This document shows, one piece after another, positions 46,364 to 54,068 of a stretch of DNA of 64,000 nucleotides. A model generated the notes under the pieces. That model was given only the letters and a program-made list of their open reading frames with translations. It was not told the origin of the DNA and searched no databases. Positions within the stretch are counted from its first letter, which is position 1. Every line of letters starts with the position of its first letter. Position numbers and translations under genes: made by a program. Source of the stretch: an uncultured SAR86 cluster bacterium (GTDB taxonomy: Bacteria; Pseudomonadota; Gammaproteobacteria; Magnimaribacterales; D2472); assembly GCA_902628925.1 (NCBI GenBank), contig CACOPA010000001.1, positions 186,001 through 250,000 of the forward strand. The letters are read 5' to 3'.

Positions 46364-48504
46364 TACTTAACTTCTTGCTTAAATGCTAATTTCTCTTTTT
46401 TGAGATCATCGGTTGGCGCATCAGCAAATTTCCCACCATTATTAGCCATTGCAACCAGTAAATCTGCTGGTTTCCAGAAATCTTCATCTTTTTCTGCAAA
46501 TTTATTTATCTTTTCAAGTACTTTGTCTAGACCAATTGAATTTGCATAAAACATTGGACCGCCTCTCCATACAGGAAAACCATAACCATTGATATAAACG
46601 ATATCCATATCACTTGATCTTTGAGCAACACCTTCTTCCAAGATCTTCGCTCCTTCGTTTACTAAACCGAGAATACATCTATCAACTATTTCTTCATCAG
46701 AAATATCTCTTCTAGTGAAACCATTTTCTTCTGCAACCTTGACATAGATCTCTTCATTTTCTGGCGCCGGGTTAGGGGCACGAGATCCATCAGAATAATT
46801 ATAGAAACCCTTACCATTTTTTTGGCCGAATCTTTCTTGTTCACATAATGCATCTGCAATTTTATTAGTAAGAGGTGTTTCAAGTTTTGCAAGTTTTCTT
46901 GCTCTCCACCCTAAATCTAATCCAACTAAATCCATCATTCTGAAAGGTCCCATATTCATTCCGAAGGATTCAAGTGCAGTATCAACTTGATTAGGTAATG
47001 CGCCTTCTAGCAATAACATATTTGCCTGTTGGGTATAACCAAAAAGCATTCTATTGCCTATAAAACCTGGAGCATTTAAGGACATAACCGCAGCCTTCTT
47101 TATAATCTTTCCCAACTTCATTATTGTGGCAAGAGTTTCTTTTGATGTTTTCTCTCCTCTTACAATTTCCAACAACCTCATGATATTAGCCGGACTAAAA
47201 AAGTGAGTACCCACTACCTTTTCTGGCCTATTAGTAACTGATGAAATTGCATCAATATCAAGACCTGAAGTATTGCTTGCGAGAATAGCGTCGCCCTTAA
47301 CTACATCATCAAGTTTCTTAAATATTTCTTGTTTCAAATCAAGATTTTCATAAACCGCCTCAACCACAATGTCACAGTCAGCTAAATCCTCATAGTTGAG
47401 TGATGGTGTAATTAAGCTCATGACACCATCTTTCATTTCTTGTGAAAGTCTCCCACGGTCAACCATCATTTGATAATTTTTTTCTATAACACCTATTCCC
47501 CTTTCTAGGTTCTTCTCATCTTGATCAAGAACAATTACCGGTATACCTGCATTAGCAAAATTCATTGCAATACCACCACCCATTGTTCCTGAACCAACAA
47601 CACCTGCAGATCCTATTTTTTGGGTTTCTGTATCTTTAGGAACATCCAATATTTTTCCAGCTGTTCTTTCACCAAAGAATATATGAATCATTGCTTCTCT
47701 TTGAGGATGAAGCAAACACTCTAGAAACAAATCAGATTCTTTCTTCATGCCCGCATCAAAATCATCTTCTTCAATTGCAGCCTCTACACATTTAATAATT
47801 TGACCAGGTGCAAATTGACCTTTTCTTGACTTAGATGCTAAAGCTTTTGCTTCTGCCATTACGTTTTCATTGCCACGTGCTTCAACTAATTTTTCATTTA
47901 AGTCTCTTACCTTTGGATGTTCAGTTGTTTCATCAAGCTTTTTATGCAAAAAGCTAATTGCGTCATCTATTAAGTCACCGGTAGAAATGCCATCTAATAT
48001 ACCTTGATCAAGTGCTTTTTTTGCAGGAACTGGCACCCCAGAAAGCATTATTTTGAGTGCTTGTGATGGCCCAACTATTCTTGGTAATCTTTGCGTTCCA
48101 CCTGCACCGGGCAATAAGCCTAAATTAACTTCTGGTAATCCTACAATTGATTTTTCAGTTGCAATTCTGTAATTACAGCATAGAGCTGTCTCTAGACCGC
48201 CACCTAATGCAGGCCCATTTATTGCTGCAACAACTGGTTTTTCGCTGTATTCAATGTTTTTTAGTGCAGTATGGAGGTCCGGACCTTCCATTTTTTGACC
48301 AAATTCAGATATATCTGCACCTGCAATGAATGCATTTCCTGCTCCTTTTAAGACAATACCTCTAACATTTTCATCACTATTAGCTTTATCAAATTGATCA
48401 CAAAGACCAACCCTAACACCGCTGCTTAAAGGGTTTACAGGCGGATTATCAACCTCAAGGATTGCAATATCACCTCGTAACTCGTAATTAACTGTACCTT
48501 TCAT
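46360..48504 (-). CDS. fadB: Fatty acid oxidation multifunctional enzyme (FadB/FadJ type)
   Basis: Two-domain protein of 714 residues. The N-terminal enoyl-CoA hydratase has GNAFIAGADISEFGQ and LPEVNLGLLPGAGGTQRLPRI with catalytic Glu residues. The C-terminal 3-hydroxyacyl-CoA dehydrogenase has GSGTMGGGIAMNFANAGIPV and the catalytic His in VVGTHFFSPANIMRLLEIV, followed by two C-terminal helical domains. It performs hydration and oxidation in beta-oxidation. No thiolase gene (fadA) is next to it, so I cannot tell FadB from FadJ. A GAGG site precedes the ATG and a TATAAT lies at 48553-48548. Confidence 0.9.
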   Translation of the reverse strand: MKGTVNYELRGDIAILEVDNPPVNPLSSGVRVGLCDQFDKANSDENVRGIVLKGAGNAFIAGADISEFGQKMEGPDLHTALKNIEYSEKPVVAAINGPALGGGLETALCCNYRIATEKSIVGLPEVNLGLLPGAGGTQRLPRIVGPSQALKIMLSGVPVPAKKALDQGILDGISTGDLIDDAISFLHKKLDETTEHPKVRDLNEKLVEARGNENVMAEAKALASKSRKGQFAPGQIIKCVEAAIEEDDFDAGMKKESDLFLECLLHPQREAMIHIFFGERTAGKILDVPKDTETQKIGSAGVVGSGTMGGGIAMNFANAGIPVIVLDQDEKNLERGIGVIEKNYQMMVDRGRLSQEMKDGVMSLITPSLNYEDLADCDIVVEAVYENLDLKQEIFKKLDDVVKGDAILASNTSGLDIDAISSVTNRPEKVVGTHFFSPANIMRLLEIVRGEKTSKETLATIMKLGKIIKKAAVMSLNAPGFIGNRMLFGYTQQANMLLLEGALPNQVDTALESFGMNMGPFRMMDLVGLDLGWRARKLAKLETPLTNKIADALCEQERFGQKNGKGFYNYSDGSRAPNPAPENEEIYVKVAEENGFTRRDISDEEIVDRCILGLVNEGAKILEEGVAQRSSDMDIVYINGYGFPVWRGGPMFYANSIGLDKVLEKINKFAEKDEDFWKPADLLVAMANNGGKFADAPTDDLKKEKLAFKQEVKY

Positions 48505-48664
48505 TAAATACCTCTTATTTTCTGTAAATTCTCTGAATAGAGATAAAATTATATAGGCATTATTTTGTTAAATATACTGAAAATACACTTTACATATCTT
48601 AATATTACTGATTAATTCATAATGTTTATATCTTAAAATTAATTAAAATTATTTATAAATAGTA
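48505..48664. other. AT-rich non-coding spacer upstream of fadB
   Basis: This is part of the largest gap between recognised genes in the window (48505-48893). I see no open reading frame of note on either strand. Near the fadB end there is a minus-strand TATAAT (48553-48548) about 44 bases before the fadB ATG, without a good -35 box. The rest is nearly pure A/T, which may favour DNA bending or open-complex formation at the promoter that follows. Confidence 0.5.
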
Positions 48665-48692
48665 TTGATATTTAAATATAAATACATATAAT
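48665..48692 (+). promoter_or_regulatory. Strong sigma70 promoter for the small RNA
   Basis: TTGATA (48665-48670) and a perfect TATAAT (48687-48692) are separated by 16 bases. Only one -35 base differs from TTGACA. The expected start is near 48699, just at the base of the hairpin of the downstream RNA. It is the best-matching promoter I found by eye. Confidence 0.7.
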
Positions 48693-48698
48693 AATAAG

Positions 48699-48774
48699 AG
48701 TCAGCACTCCTCTCCCCCTATGTATTGCTGACATTCTCTGGAAATAATGGAGGGCTCAGTGCCCTCCTTTTTTT
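48699..48774 (+). ncRNA. Candidate small RNA with C-rich loop
   Basis: About 75 nt bounded by a near-consensus promoter and an intrinsic terminator. The 5' part folds as a 7-bp hairpin (GTCAGCA 48700-48706 with TGCTGAC 48726-48732) displaying a 19-base loop that contains CTCCTCTCCCCCT. An A/T-rich linker and the terminator hairpin follow. No credible protein is encoded: the only reading frames are three to about a dozen codons. A pyrimidine-rich CUCCU loop could pair with ribosome-binding sites, as in known C-rich-loop regulatory RNAs. The loop can also pair with the GGAGGG arm of the terminator, so a cis-acting attenuator upstream of gpx is an alternative. Confidence 0.65.
48749..48774 (+). 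terminator. Rho-independent terminator
   Basis: GGAGGGC (48749-48755) and GCCCTCC (48761-48767) form a perfect 7-bp GC-rich stem with loop TCAGT, followed at once by seven T residues (48768-48774). It ends the small RNA candidate; no protein gene ends upstream of it on this strand. Confidence 0.9.
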
Positions 48775-48782
48775 AAAAAAAT

Positions 48783-48884
48783 ATGAGCAATAGGCATAAG
48801 AAAAAATTCATTGAATCAGTAGAGGTACTTACTTTAGTAACCCTATTCCTTTCAAGTATTTATGCTGTTGCGCCTGTAGTATAG
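48783..48884 (+). CDS. Possible 33-residue membrane or signal-like peptide
   Basis: An ATG reading frame directly after the terminator encodes 33 residues: a basic N-terminus (SNRHKKK) followed by a hydrophobic stretch (VLTLVTLFLSSIYAVAPVV). This has the shape of a single-pass small membrane protein. There is no ribosome-binding site, because the terminator T-tract precedes the ATG, and its end overlaps a possible gpx -10 box (TATAGT, 48880-48885). It may be chance; I do not recognise a family. Confidence 0.25.
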   Translation: MSNRHKKKFIESVEVLTLVTLFLSSIYAVAPVV

Positions 48885-48893
48885 TATTTTCCT

Positions 48894-49436
48894 ATGCGCA
48901 TAATACTAGGTTTAATAATATCACTGTGCTTTTTTGGGATCACCCAATTTGTGAGTGCCTGCTCAGAATTGTTAGACCATGAAATCAGGTTGCTTGATTC
49001 TGATGAAAAGCTAAATCTTTGTGAGTTAACTGGGAAATCAATTCTTGTTGTAAACGTTGCGAGTAGATGTGGATATACAAATCAATATACTGAGTTACAA
49101 AGACTATATGAAACATACTCAGAAAAGGGTTTTATTGTTTTAGGTGTCCCATCAAGAGATTTCTATCAAGAATTTAGAGATGATTCCAAGGTCTCTGAGT
49201 TTTGCTCAACTGAATATGGCGTAACATTCCCTATGCTAACGACCAGTAAAGTGAAGGGCTCCAAAGCACTACCATTCTTTAAGAAACTTGCTGAAACTTC
49301 TGGCATGGAACCTAATTGGAATTTTAATAAATACTTAATTTCAAAAGATGGTTTGACTGTAGAGGGTTTTCGATCAAAAGTTAAACCAAGTTCCGAAGAA
49401 CTAACCTATAAAATTACAACTGACCTAAATAGTTAA
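48894..49436 (+). CDS. Glutathione peroxidase family protein, exported lipoprotein
   Basis: A 180-residue thiol peroxidase. The N-terminal signal ends in a good lipobox VSAC (Cys23), suggesting a periplasmic lipoprotein, whereas E. coli BtuE is soluble and lacks this. The catalytic site is Cys59 in NVASRCGYTNQ, so it uses cysteine rather than selenocysteine; the family WNFNKYLI motif is also present. It probably reduces lipid or hydrogen peroxide with thioredoxin-like donors. It lies about 120 bases downstream of the terminator. Confidence 0.9.
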   Translation: MRIILGLIISLCFFGITQFVSACSELLDHEIRLLDSDEKLNLCELTGKSILVVNVASRCGYTNQYTELQRLYETYSEKGFIVLGVPSRDFYQEFRDDSKVSEFCSTEYGVTFPMLTTSKVKGSKALPFFKKLAETSGMEPNWNFNKYLISKDGLTVEGFRSKVKPSSEELTYKITTDLNS

Positions 49437-50068
49437 GCAGTTAAAACCTTGTTTGGTTTTCTGATAGCAAATATTCCATTTTCAACAACACCTGGTATTG
49501 AATTTATTTGAATTTCCATATCCTTTGGATTTGATAAATCAAGTTTTGAAACGTCGATGATATGATTGCTTTGATCTGTAATGACACCGCTCCTATAAGT
49601 TGGAACCCCTCCTAGTTTTACAATTTCTCTTGAAACAAAACTTCTACTTTCGATCAAAACTTCAACAGGAACACCAAAGTCTCCTAGACATTCAACATGC
49701 TTTGATTGATCCACAATACAAATAAACTGATTCGAAGCTGAGGCAACTAATTTTTCTCTTGTGTGAGCTCCGCCACCACCCTTAATTAAGTTATGTGATG
49801 GGTCAACTTCATCAGCTCCATCGATATAAAACTGAATTTCATTTACATCATTAAGACTAAAAATCTCTACATTAAACTCTTGAAGAAGTAGGGTAGAAGC
49901 CTCAGAGCTAGATACGGCACCTTTAAACTGAATGTTGCTTTGTTTTAAGATCTCGATGAAGCAATTGACTGTGGATCCGGTTCCAATTCCTAATATAGAT
50001 TCTTTATTTATTTGAGGAGCCATTTCCTCAAACGCCTTTTTAGCAACCTGCACCTTTGCGTCACTCAT
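49433..50068 (-). CDS. rpiA: Ribose-5-phosphate isomerase A
   Basis: Interconverts ribose-5-phosphate and ribulose-5-phosphate. The family motifs GIGTGSTVNCFIE, YIDGADEVDPSHNLIKGGGGAHTREK (with the catalytic Asp and Lys region) and the VPVEVL segment are all present. Length 211 is normal. It converges with gpx in a four-base overlap and is divergent from ilvA across 33 bases; an rpiA/ilvA divergent pair is common in gammaproteobacteria. Confidence 0.97.
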   Translation of the reverse strand: MSDAKVQVAKKAFEEMAPQINKESILGIGTGSTVNCFIEILKQSNIQFKGAVSSSEASTLLLQEFNVEIFSLNDVNEIQFYIDGADEVDPSHNLIKGGGGAHTREKLVASASNQFICIVDQSKHVECLGDFGVPVEVLIESRSFVSREIVKLGGVPTYRSGVITDQSNHIIDVSKLDLSNPKDMEIQINSIPGVVENGIFAIRKPNKVLTA

Positions 50069-50101
50069 ACTTGTATAATAAACAAAATATTAGCTTTTAC
50101 T

Positions 50102-51646
50102 ATGCGTTTAAAAATAAAAAAAACGGGATCATTCAAGCAATCCAAGAAGTATATTGATTTAATTAATCAGGCCACTGTTTATGATGCTGCTATTAAGACC
50201 CCGATTACTTTTGCTAAAAATATTTCTAAGAAATTAGCTAATGACGTTTTCTTAAAAAGAGAGGACTTGCAACCAGTTTTTTCTTTTAAAAATAGAGGTG
50301 CTTACAACAAGATTTCACAATTGTCTGCATCACAAAAAAAACTAGGAGTTATAGCTGCATCTGCTGGAAATCATGCTCAGGGCGTTGCTAATGCATCACA
50401 AAAATTAAAGATCCCATGTTTAATTGTTATGCCTGAAACAACTCCAGAAATTAAAATCCAATCCGTACAATCATTTGGCTCAAAAATCCTTTTACATGGT
50501 GATAACTATAATCAGGCATACAAAAAGGCATCTCAGATTGCCAAGGATAAAGGGATGGAGTTAATTCCTGCCTTTGATGACCCGCTAACCATTGCGGGAC
50601 AGGGTACGATAGGTAAGGAAATTGAATCCGAGGAAGAAGCTTTTGATGCCGTATTTGTCCCAGTTGGTGGAGGAGGCCTATTAGCAGGTGTATCAGCATG
50701 GATTGCTCAACATTCACCAAAAACTAAAGTCTATGGTGTAGAAGTAGAAGATTCAGCATGTCTCTTGGAAGCAGTTAAATTTAATAAGCGTGTAAAACTA
50801 AGAGAAGTTGGACTGTTTGCTGACGGCGTGGCTGTTGAACAAATTGGTAAACATACTTTTGAAGTAATTAAAGAGTGTGTTGACGGTGTTATTACGGCGT
50901 CAATTGACGAGGTATGTGCTGCCGTAAAAGATATATTTGAAGACACCAGAGTTTTATCTGAGCCGGCAGGGGCATTGGCTCTTGCTGGTTTAAAAAAGTA
51001 CTGTAAAAAAATTAATAATAAGAAATTAATTGCAATTAGCAGTGGCGCAAATATAAATTTTGAAAGACTTAGCTATATTGTTGAGAGATCTGAAGTAGGT
51101 GAAGATCGTGAGAAATTATTGAGTATAAAGATTCCTGAAAAACCAGGGAGTTTCCTAAAGTTATGCAGAATATTTGGAAAGTCACAGATTACCGAATTTA
51201 ATTACCGTTTTTCTGATCAGGCAGAGGCACACGTATTGGTTGGCATTCGTCTAAAAAATGATAATGCTTTTAAAACATTAAGAGCAAAGTTAAAAAAAAG
51301 TCGCTTCTCGTATTCCGACTTAACTCGCAGCGTTATTTCCAACGATCATTTACGTCATATGATCGGAGGCCACTTAATTAAAGCCAACAATTTAAATGAA
51401 AGACTGTTTAGATGTAAGTTTCCTGTGAAACCAGGTGCTTTATTGGATTTTCTTAAAGCCTTTGGATCCGAAAGAAATATTTCACTTTTTCATTACCGAA
51501 ATCTTGGAGCTGCATTTGCAAATGTTTTAATTGGTATCCAGGAAGAAACGGGTAAACAAAAATCTCTAATCAAGCATCTTCAGTCACTTGATTATGAGTT
51601 TATCGAAGAGTCTGACAATGTCGGCTACATAAATTTTTTGAAATGA
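50102..51646 (+). CDS. ilvA: Threonine dehydratase (biosynthetic)
   Basis: PLP enzyme converting threonine to 2-oxobutyrate for isoleucine synthesis. Lys63 in SFKNRGAYNK is the PLP lysine; SAGNHAQGVA and the glycine loop VPVGGGGLLAG bind PLP. Two C-terminal ACT-like regulatory regions (from about residue 330) indicate isoleucine feedback control. I start at the ATG at 50102, giving 514 residues, the same length as E. coli IlvA; a longer frame would run into rpiA. The epoxide hydrolase gene overlaps its end by four bases. Confidence 0.96.
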   Translation: MRLKIKKTGSFKQSKKYIDLINQATVYDAAIKTPITFAKNISKKLANDVFLKREDLQPVFSFKNRGAYNKISQLSASQKKLGVIAASAGNHAQGVANASQKLKIPCLIVMPETTPEIKIQSVQSFGSKILLHGDNYNQAYKKASQIAKDKGMELIPAFDDPLTIAGQGTIGKEIESEEEAFDAVFVPVGGGGLLAGVSAWIAQHSPKTKVYGVEVEDSACLLEAVKFNKRVKLREVGLFADGVAVEQIGKHTFEVIKECVDGVITASIDEVCAAVKDIFEDTRVLSEPAGALALAGLKKYCKKINNKKLIAISSGANINFERLSYIVERSEVGEDREKLLSIKIPEKPGSFLKLCRIFGKSQITEFNYRFSDQAEAHVLVGIRLKNDNAFKTLRAKLKKSRFSYSDLTRSVISNDHLRHMIGGHLIKANNLNERLFRCKFPVKPGALLDFLKAFGSERNISLFHYRNLGAAFANVLIGIQEETGKQKSLIKHLQSLDYEFIEESDNVGYINFLK

Positions 51647-52782
51647 AAAATATAAAAGAATTTGAAGTTTATGTCCCGCAATCAAAAATTGATTTACTGT
51701 ATGAAAAAATAGCGCTCACTCGATGGCCAGATGAATTAAATGATAATAAGTGGTCCCTCGGAACAAGCCTAGATTATTTAAAAAAAGCTACGCATGCTTG
51801 GGTTAATGATTTTAGTTGGCGTGATCATGAGGCTTTAATCAATAATGCTGGTAGCCATATGTTTCATTCAAGTTCAGGGTTAGATATTCACTTTCTTCAT
51901 AGTAAATCAAAACATAAAAATGCATACCCCTTAGTGATGACGCATGGTTGGCCAGGGAGTGTGCAGGAGTTTTTATCGATCATACCGATCCTTAATGAAG
52001 GAATAGATGGAGTTTCTTTTGATGTTGTATGTCCTTCAATGCCTGGTTATGGATTTTCTTCTAAGCCAAATGATTTTGGAATGAACTCTCAGGAAATTGC
52101 AAAGATTAACCATGAACTTATGCTTGCTCTCGGATATAAAAAATATATAGCTCAAGGTGGTGATTGGGGTGCAACAGTGAGTAAGTGGATGGCGGATCAG
52201 TTCAAGGATAGCTGCGAAGCCTTGCATTTAAATTTAGTTCTTGCCTGGCCACCTGACAGTGATGATCCTATGCAAGGAGTTACCGAGGAAGAGATTGAAG
52301 GGATGAAAAACTTTGAGAAATATCAAGAGAAGGGGTTTGGTTACTTTGCTATTCAAAGTACAAAACCTCAAACCGTTGCTTATGGTTTAAATGATTCTCC
52401 AGTAGGTCTAGCTGCATGGATTATCGAAAAGTTTCATGCCTGGACTGACGATGATTCAGATCAATTGGTTATACCTCTTGATCATGTACTCAGCATTGTT
52501 TCACTCTATTGGTATACAGAAACTATTTCCTCATCGATGAGGCTTTATTACGAAAATGGTCAAACAGGTTTTTCTTTTGATTATGTAGACCAACCTACAG
52601 GATGTGCAGTTTTTGATCATGAGATCGCAAAGCCTCCCAAGGCTTGGGCTGAGAAAATATATAACATAAAGCATTGGGACACTCACCCAGGAGGACATTT
52701 TGCCGCAATGGAAAATCCTAAGATTCTTGCCAAAAGTATCGTAAACCTTGTTAAAAAAGGTGATTTATCAACAGGCAAATAA
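51643..52782 (+). CDS. Epoxide hydrolase (EHN-type alpha/beta hydrolase)
   Basis: A 379-residue protein of the microsomal epoxide hydrolase group. The N-terminal EHN domain (LLYEKIALTRWPDELND, then a WRDHEALIN segment) precedes an alpha/beta hydrolase core with the oxyanion motif HGWPGS (101-106), the nucleophile Asp174 in QGGDWGATVS and the C-terminal His in HPGGHFAAMENP. It opens epoxides to diols; the substrate is unknown. It is in an ATGA overlap with ilvA, a functional pairing without an obvious reason, and it converges with fau. Confidence 0.92.
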   Translation: MKNIKEFEVYVPQSKIDLLYEKIALTRWPDELNDNKWSLGTSLDYLKKATHAWVNDFSWRDHEALINNAGSHMFHSSSGLDIHFLHSKSKHKNAYPLVMTHGWPGSVQEFLSIIPILNEGIDGVSFDVVCPSMPGYGFSSKPNDFGMNSQEIAKINHELMLALGYKKYIAQGGDWGATVSKWMADQFKDSCEALHLNLVLAWPPDSDDPMQGVTEEEIEGMKNFEKYQEKGFGYFAIQSTKPQTVAYGLNDSPVGLAAWIIEKFHAWTDDDSDQLVIPLDHVLSIVSLYWYTETISSSMRLYYENGQTGFSFDYVDQPTGCAVFDHEIAKPPKAWAEKIYNIKHWDTHPGGHFAAMENPKILAKSIVNLVKKGDLSTGK

Positions 52783-53334
52783 TCCGTTTTCATTACAAAT
52801 GTAGTCCATTGGAATATCATGAGGCTCACTATCAAATGATAATTTTTGCAATTCGAAAGCAATTCCTATTTTTTTAGCACCACTTGAGGATAGGGCTTTA
52901 TCATAATAGCCGCCCCCATAACCCAATCTATTACCTGACTTGTTGTATGCTAGACAAGGACATATAAATAACTCAATGTCATTAACTGAAATCTCCTCAT
53001 TGTCAGTTTCCTTAATACCAAATTTGTTTACAACAAAAGTATCATCAACTCTATGTAGGGTAAAAACCATGCTGTAAGAAATAATCTTTGGAAGAGCAAT
53101 TAATTTATTTAAATCAAAACAACTCTTAATAATATAACTTGTGTCAACCTCATTTTTTATAGGTAAATAGCAAGCAATTAGGTTTGCTTCTTGAAAAATT
53201 TCAGATTCAACAATATTTGTTTGTATCTTTTTTGATCGATCAAGGTACTCGTCTAGAGGAAGATGTAGCCTCCGATTAAGTTGTGATCTTCTTAAATCAG
53301 ATTTCACGATTACGGAGGCTAAAAACCAATTCAC
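52768..53334 (-). CDS. fau: 5-formyltetrahydrofolate cyclo-ligase
   Basis: Converts 5-formyl-THF to methenyl-THF with ATP. The C-terminal signature GNRLGYGGGYYDKAL and the central VDTSYIIKSC segment (Glu/Asp-Thr region of the family) are present. The start is a GTG at 53334 (188 residues); another GTG at 53307 would give a protein beginning KSDLRRSQLNRR, closer to the conserved region, so the start is uncertain. It lies downstream of 6S RNA as in E. coli (ygfA). Confidence 0.92.
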   Translation of the reverse strand: MNWFLASVIVKSDLRRSQLNRRLHLPLDEYLDRSKKIQTNIVESEIFQEANLIACYLPIKNEVDTSYIIKSCFDLNKLIALPKIISYSMVFTLHRVDDTFVVNKFGIKETDNEEISVNDIELFICPCLAYNKSGNRLGYGGGYYDKALSSSGAKKIGIAFELQKLSFDSEPHDIPMDYICNENGLFAC

Positions 53335-53344
53335 CGCTATACAT

Positions 53345-53487
53345 TTTTTCCTGAACCGAAAGTCCAGGTGGCAAAGCTCTTATCGAATCAGGCTTCCCTA
53401 AGGTATTGCACAACATCGACAGTGGAATATTGCCTATCATTTAAGTATCGGTTCAAAGATATCGAATGTATTGGCAAATGAACCAGT
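53345..53487 (-). ncRNA. ssrS: 6S RNA
   Basis: Regulatory RNA that binds sigma70-RNA polymerase in stationary phase. The call rests on position between zapA and fau, the conserved gammaproteobacterial locus, and on structure. TGAACCGA (53455-53448) pairs with TCGGTTCA (53359-53352) as the closing stem, TACATT pairs with AATGTA outside it, and the GGC...TTCC arm pairs with GGGAAGCC around the apical part, leaving a large central bubble. A TATAAT at 53499-53494 would start the transcript near 53487. Ends are approximate. At about 140 nt it is shorter than the 184-nt E. coli RNA. Confidence 0.82.
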
Positions 53488-53493
53488 ATTTAA

Positions 53494-53499
53494 ATTATA
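53494..53499 (-). promoter_or_regulatory. -10 box for 6S RNA
   Basis: A perfect TATAAT on the minus strand, about seven bases before the inferred 5' end of 6S RNA. A clear -35 box at 16-18 bases is not visible; TTGAAA lies 14 bases upstream, closer than usual. Confidence 0.55.
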
Positions 53500-53543
53500 C
53501 ATCTTAAAATTGATTTCAACATGCAGGATTTTTTTAAGCGAGA

Positions 53544-53804
53544 TTAATTCAGGGCATCATCAATGGATGAGATTATTTGATTAATTTTATTTGAATCATC
53601 ATCACTTACTTGCGTTCCCTTAAGTGACTGAAACGCTAGATTAAGTGCTGCCAAAATTAGCGCGTTGCCTTTATCCGGTATTTGTTCAATCTCTTTGTTT
53701 AGAATTGTTGAGGCCTCTAATAGAAGTGGCTTATCCTCAGGAGGACATGCAATTGCAATATCTCTTCCCATCACACGTATCGACAGGATCTCTTTATCAC
53801 TCAT
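53544..53804 (-). CDS. zapA: Cell division protein ZapA
   Basis: FtsZ-associated protein stabilising the Z ring. The 86-residue sequence has the N-terminal SIRVMGRDIAIACPPEDKPLL pattern and the helical LILAALNLAFQSL segment of ZapA. Length is slightly below E. coli ZapA (109), with a shorter C-terminal coiled coil. It lies upstream of 6S RNA and overlaps the upstream coiled-coil gene by eight bases, the standard arrangement. Confidence 0.9.
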   Translation of the reverse strand: MSDKEILSIRVMGRDIAIACPPEDKPLLLEASTILNKEIEQIPDKGNALILAALNLAFQSLKGTQVSDDDSNKINQIISSIDDALN

Positions 53805-54000
53805 GTTCAGATTTTGATTGCAGTTTAGTTAGGTTTCTCTTTAAGGATTCAATTTCTTGTGTCTGTAAGATTTTATTTTCTTTCCAAACCCTTTCCTGTT
53901 TGATGTAGTGATCAATGATTCCTTTTTGCTCATTGAACCTATTGAGCAAGTCATTTACTTTTTTAATTAGGTCAGAGAGCCCTGTTTCTTTCGATTCCAT
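53797..54000 (-). CDS. ZapB-like coiled-coil protein (TIGR02449 type)
   Basis: A 67-residue, almost entirely coiled-coil protein (DLIKKVNDLLNRFNEQKGIIDHYIKQERVWKENKILQTQEIESL). The position immediately before zapA, with an eight-base overlap, matches the TIGR02449 family of small coiled-coil proteins, which resemble ZapB. A role in the division ring with ZapA is inference. It is divergent from pepP. Confidence 0.78.
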   Translation of the reverse strand: MESKETGLSDLIKKVNDLLNRFNEQKGIIDHYIKQERVWKENKILQTQEIESLKRNLTKLQSKSEHE

Positions 54001-54068
54001 TAAATATCAGTTTAAATCTTAGATGTAATTTAGGGAAGTTTGATACAAAAAAAGAGTAAAATGCTTTT

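Noticed and set aside
49068-49080. Selenocysteine codon in the peroxidase
   Set aside because: The active-site codon reads TGT (Cys59), not TGA, so no selenocysteine insertion element is needed.
50012-50101. Longer N-terminus for ilvA
   Set aside because: The extra 30 residues overlap the opposing rpiA start, have no similarity to IlvA, and the ATG at 50102 gives the standard 514-residue length.
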